From assembly GCA_945886995.1 (NCBI GenBank), contig CAMCZJ010000008.1, positions 1 to 27,360 of the forward strand: DNA of 27,360 nucleotides, read 5' to 3'. Each line of letters starts with the position of its first letter. Within the stretch, counting starts at the first letter, position 1. The stretch is from Asaia bogorensis. Lineage in GTDB: Bacteria > Pseudomonadota > Alphaproteobacteria > Acetobacterales > Acetobacteraceae. A program made the position numbers and the translations under genes. The notes under the pieces were generated by a model that ran no database searches, was not told where the DNA came from, and worked only from the letters and a program-made list of their open reading frames with translations. Of the stretch, positions 25,051 to 27,360 are shown piece by piece.

Positions 25051-25719
25051 TTGGACCAGGAAGATGTGAAGCTGGAAGGGCAGATCCGCGAAAAGCTGGT
25101 GCGGACCAAGGAACGCTGGGCCGAAGAAGGCCGCTTGTTGACCGGTACCACGGCTGATCCGGCGCGCGAGCGGCTGCCGCCCGGGCAGACCCTGGTGAAG
25201 GATTGGCCGGTGCTGGACCTTGGCGTACAGCCCGATGTCAGCGCCGCCAAGTTCCGTCTGCGGGTGGAAGGGCTGGTGGATAATCGCCTTGCCTTTGATT
25301 GGGAAGGCTTCATGGCGCTCCAGCAAAGTGAGATGGTCTGCGATATTCACTGCGTCACGCAATGGAGCCGCTACGATAATCGGTTCACTGGCGTGCGGAC
25401 GGCGACACTTCTAGAAATGGCGCGCCCGCGGCCAGAAGCGCGCTTCGTTTCCATGACTTCCTATGATGGCTATACCACTAATCTGACCCTGGAAGCTTTT
25501 GCCGCTACGGATGTGATGGTGGCGCATTCCTGGGAAGGGGCGCCACTTACGCGCCAGCATGGTGGGCCTGCGCGGCTTGTGTTGCCGCGGCTTTATTTCT
25601 GGAAGAGCCCGAAATGGCTGACTCGCATTGAATTACTGGCCGAAGACCGCCCCGGTTTTTGGGAAGTGCGCGGTTATCACAATCAGGGCGATCCCTGGCT
25701 GGAGGAGCGCTATGGTTAA
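25051..25719 (+). CDS. sulfite-oxidase-like molybdopterin oxidoreductase, TTG start
   Basis: A TTG at 25051 with AAAGGAG 8 nt upstream gives 222 residues; an upstream ATG at 24958 would add 31 residues of non-family sequence. The chain is the sulfite-oxidase molybdopterin domain alone, with the molybdenum-ligand Cys in CDIHCVTQWSRYDNRFTGV and the GYTTNLTLEAF and HGGPARLVLPRLYFWKSPKW segments. There is no signal peptide, heme or dimerisation domain, so it belongs to the short cytoplasmic branch (YuiH-like), not to periplasmic MsrP or SorA. Its substrate is unknown. The last codons overlap the glutathione peroxidase ATG by 8 bp, so they form one operon. Confidence 0.88.
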   Translation: MDQEDVKLEGQIREKLVRTKERWAEEGRLLTGTTADPARERLPPGQTLVKDWPVLDLGVQPDVSAAKFRLRVEGLVDNRLAFDWEGFMALQQSEMVCDIHCVTQWSRYDNRFTGVRTATLLEMARPRPEARFVSMTSYDGYTTNLTLEAFAATDVMVAHSWEGAPLTRQHGGPARLVLPRLYFWKSPKWLTRIELLAEDRPGFWEVRGYHNQGDPWLEERYG

Positions 25720-26260
25720 GCTGACACGCCGGGCGCTGCTGGCCCTTCCACTGATGGCGGCTGCCCCAGCCCCCGCGACAGCCTGGGAATTTCGCTTTCC
25801 TGCCTTGGAAGGTGGCGAACATGACCTTGCTGCCTGGCGGGGCCGGGCACTGCTGGTGGTGAATACCGCATCCTTCTGTGGCTTCACCGGCCAATACGCG
25901 GCCTTACAGCGCCTGTTTGAGGCGCAGGAAGCTGCAGGCCTTGTGGTGCTTGGCGTGCCTTCCAATGACTTCAACCAGGAAAGCCAGGATGGGCGCAAAA
26001 TTCGCGAATTCTGCGACGCGCAATTCGGCATTACCTTCCCGATGGCAGCGCTTTCCCGCGTCCGGGGCCCGGAAGCACACCCCTTCTATCGCTGGGCCGC
26101 CTCGCGGGCCGGCGGGGAACCGCGTTGGAACTTCCACAAATACCTTGTTTCCCGGGATGGGCGGCAGGTCCAGGGTTTCCCGGCACGGATTGAACCCGAA
26201 TCGCTAAGCTTGAAGTCTGCGCTTGGGGCGGCTTTGGCGGCCAAGATACCTGATCGCTAA
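25712..26260 (+). CDS. probably exported Cys-type glutathione peroxidase
   Basis: The ATG at 25712 has GGAGGAG upstream and overlaps the preceding stop by 8 bp; the protein is 182 residues. The N-terminus is a signal peptide with an Arg pair (LTRRALLALPL, cleavage after ATA near 24), possibly Tat-dependent. Peroxidase landmarks follow: C56 in NTASFCGFTGQY, Q89 in SNDFNQES, W139 and N140 in PRWNFHKYLV, so the catalytic tetrad is present with Cys in place of selenocysteine. C101 in REFCDAQFGITFP could be the resolving Cys. The loop between motif residues is one residue shorter than the usual form. It should reduce peroxides in the periplasm, more likely with thioredoxin-like donors than glutathione. 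Confidence 0.9.
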   Translation: MVKLTRRALLALPLMAAAPAPATAWEFRFPALEGGEHDLAAWRGRALLVVNTASFCGFTGQYAALQRLFEAQEAAGLVVLGVPSNDFNQESQDGRKIREFCDAQFGITFPMAALSRVRGPEAHPFYRWAASRAGGEPRWNFHKYLVSRDGRQVQGFPARIEPESLSLKSALGAALAAKIPDR

Positions 26261-26312
26261 GCCCTGACTTGGCGCAGGTGCAACACGCGATGGTTTAGTT
26301 TGAGGAAAACAA

Positions 26313-26327
26313 CTCGCGTGATGCGAG
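26313..26327. repeat. small hairpin upstream of the TRAP binding protein gene
   Basis: CTCGC and GCGAG (26313-26317 and 26323-26327) form a perfect 5-bp stem with a 5-nt loop in the 91-bp gap after the glutathione peroxidase gene. There is no T-tract; it may be a regulator half-site pair or chance. Confidence 0.25.
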
Positions 26328-26351
26328 AGATTAGGTGTAGAGTTCGACACA

Positions 26352-27360
26352 ATGAAGCAGAACCAACTCCCCCTCACGGGCATTCGCGCTCCGGAAAATG
26401 CGCCCAAACAACGGGTTGGGCCCGTTCGCCGTGCGGATGGGCGCCAAAAGGCCGACAATACCAGAAGGACAGCTGGCTGGACTTGGCAAGGTATATTTGG
26501 CCTGGTGCTGGCCTTGCTGCTTTGCTTGGTCACACCCCGCCCCACCTTGGCTCAAAGTGAGGCACCCATCCGTATGCGGATCGTCGGTGGATTGGCCGAT
26601 GTTAGCCAGTACTTGCGCTATGAGGAGCCATTTTGGCGTGACCGCATCTCGCAAGCGACCAACGGGCGTATTGTGGCGGAGATCGCCCCCTTTGACCGCA
26701 GCGGGATCCGTGGCCAGGAGATGCTTTCGCTGATCAGGTTGGGGGTAGTTTCCTTTGGTACCGCCCTGCTGGCCGTGGTAAGTACTGAAGAACCTGAATT
26801 CAACGCCATAGATTTGCCGGCGGTCAATCCAGATATCAGCGCGCTTAGGCGAACTGTGGCAGCATTTCGTGGGCATTTGGCAGATACATTACGGGAACGC
26901 TATGAAATCGAGTTGCTGGGCGTCTATGTCTATCCTGCCCAGGTTGTCTTCTGCCGCAAGCCTTTTTCGCGGTTGGCCGATCTGGCCGGGCGGCGCGTCA
27001 GGACATCATCGGTTGGCCAATCGGAGATGTTCACCGCCCTGGGCGCCACACCAGTTGTCATTCCCTTTGCAGATATTGTTTCCGCCATCAGGTCTGGTGT
27101 TGTTGAATGCGCGGTGACCGGGACACTTTCCGGCAATGATATCGGCCTTCATGAGGTGACAACCCATGTTCATGGCATGGCCATTACCTGGGGGCTTTCC
27201 ATCTTTGGGGCCAATCTGGGTACGTGGAACGCCCTTCCGGAATGGGCGCGTGGTACCATCCGCACCGAGGTTGCAAAGCTTGAAGACGATATCTGGGAAG
27301 CGGCAGACCGTGAAACGGGGGAAGGGCTTGCGTGCAATTCTGGACATGCGAGCTGCCGGA
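26352..27360 (+). CDS. TRAP-type transporter substrate-binding protein (DctP family), 3' end outside window
   Basis: The frame is open from the ATG at 26352 through the right edge, giving 336 codons. After an unusually long polar N-terminus (about 45 residues) comes a hydrophobic segment (about 50-65) ending in PTLA, a plausible signal peptidase site near 69. The mature part matches DctP/TAXI-like TRAP receptors: YVYPAQVVFCRKPFSRLADLAGRRVRTSS, the LGATPVVIPFADIVSAIRSGVVECAVTG stretch and a late WNALPEWAR. The conserved Arg of the ligand site is expected in RVRTSS. It would capture an organic acid for import with DctQ/DctM, which may lie beyond the edge. The long N-terminus and a weak Shine-Dalgarno sequence make the exact start uncertain. 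Codon use here is less GC-biased than in neighbouring genes. Confidence 0.85.
   Translation, partial: MKQNQLPLTGIRAPENAPKQRVGPVRRADGRQKADNTRRTAGWTWQGIFGLVLALLLCLVTPRPTLAQSEAPIRMRIVGGLADVSQYLRYEEPFWRDRISQATNGRIVAEIAPFDRSGIRGQEMLSLIRLGVVSFGTALLAVVSTEEPEFNAIDLPAVNPDISALRRTVAAFRGHLADTLRERYEIELLGVYVYPAQVVFCRKPFSRLADLAGRRVRTSSVGQSEMFTALGATPVVIPFADIVSAIRSGVVECAVTGTLSGNDIGLHEVTTHVHGMAITWGLSIFGANLGTWNALPEWARGTIRTEVAKLEDDIWEAADRETGEGLACNSGHASCR

Noticed and set aside
24539..25069. Plus-strand frame spanning the glycosyltransferase start and the intergenic region
   Set aside because: It is antisense to the GT2 catalytic domain and lacks motifs.

Overview
The window looks like a chromosomal segment of a GC-rich alphaproteobacterium. 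Acetobacteraceae/Rhodospirillales (Roseomonas-like) is my best guess. The evidence is gene content: an alphaproteobacterial-type RpoH, a PhaR-regulated polyhydroxybutyrate cluster, a short class III-like PHA synthase, and several substrate-binding proteins without permeases. I see no tRNA, rRNA, CRISPR array, insertion sequence or phage gene. Genes are tightly packed, and only one gap (16623-16925) reaches 300 bp.

Region 1 (1-7515, all minus strand). An XRE-type regulator is followed by xseA (exonuclease VII large subunit) and an exported M23 (LytM) peptidase whose start overlaps the xseA stop. Then come SrfB, with actin/Hsp70-type nucleotide-binding motifs, and SrfC, a P-loop protein cut by the left edge. 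SrfB/SrfC is the least understood system here: a predicted actin-like ATPase encoded 10 bp upstream of a predicted GTPase.

Region 2 (7516-11151). PHB metabolism. The regulator phaR diverges from a small coiled-coil ORF that overlaps phaC in another frame, followed by phaA. The phaR/phaC intergenic region holds a perfect 8-bp inverted repeat that could be the PhaR operator. The block ends in a strong bidirectional terminator.

Region 3 (11152-16622, minus strand). A tartrate/D-malate dehydrogenase, an AI-2E family membrane protein, and a two-component pair: a hybrid kinase with PAS, HisKA, HATPase, REC and HPt domains, plus a response regulator with an HPt-like tail that lacks the phospho-accepting His.

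Region 4 (16623-21040, plus strand). A family 5 (peptide-type) binding protein, an M20 peptidase/deacylase and a family 3 (amino-acid) binding protein, none with permeases, closed by a second bidirectional terminator.

Region 5 (21058-24829). rpoH with a recognisable promoter and a leader of about 150 nt that can fold, then an RluD-type pseudouridine synthase. Its start region overlaps a divergent small membrane protein gene, which is coupled to a DUF2256 mini-protein. A membrane-anchored family 2 glycosyltransferase faces them.

Region 6 (25051-27360, plus strand). A sulfite-oxidase-fold molybdoenzyme read from a TTG start overlaps a probably exported Cys-type glutathione peroxidase. A TRAP-type DctP binding protein is cut by the right edge.
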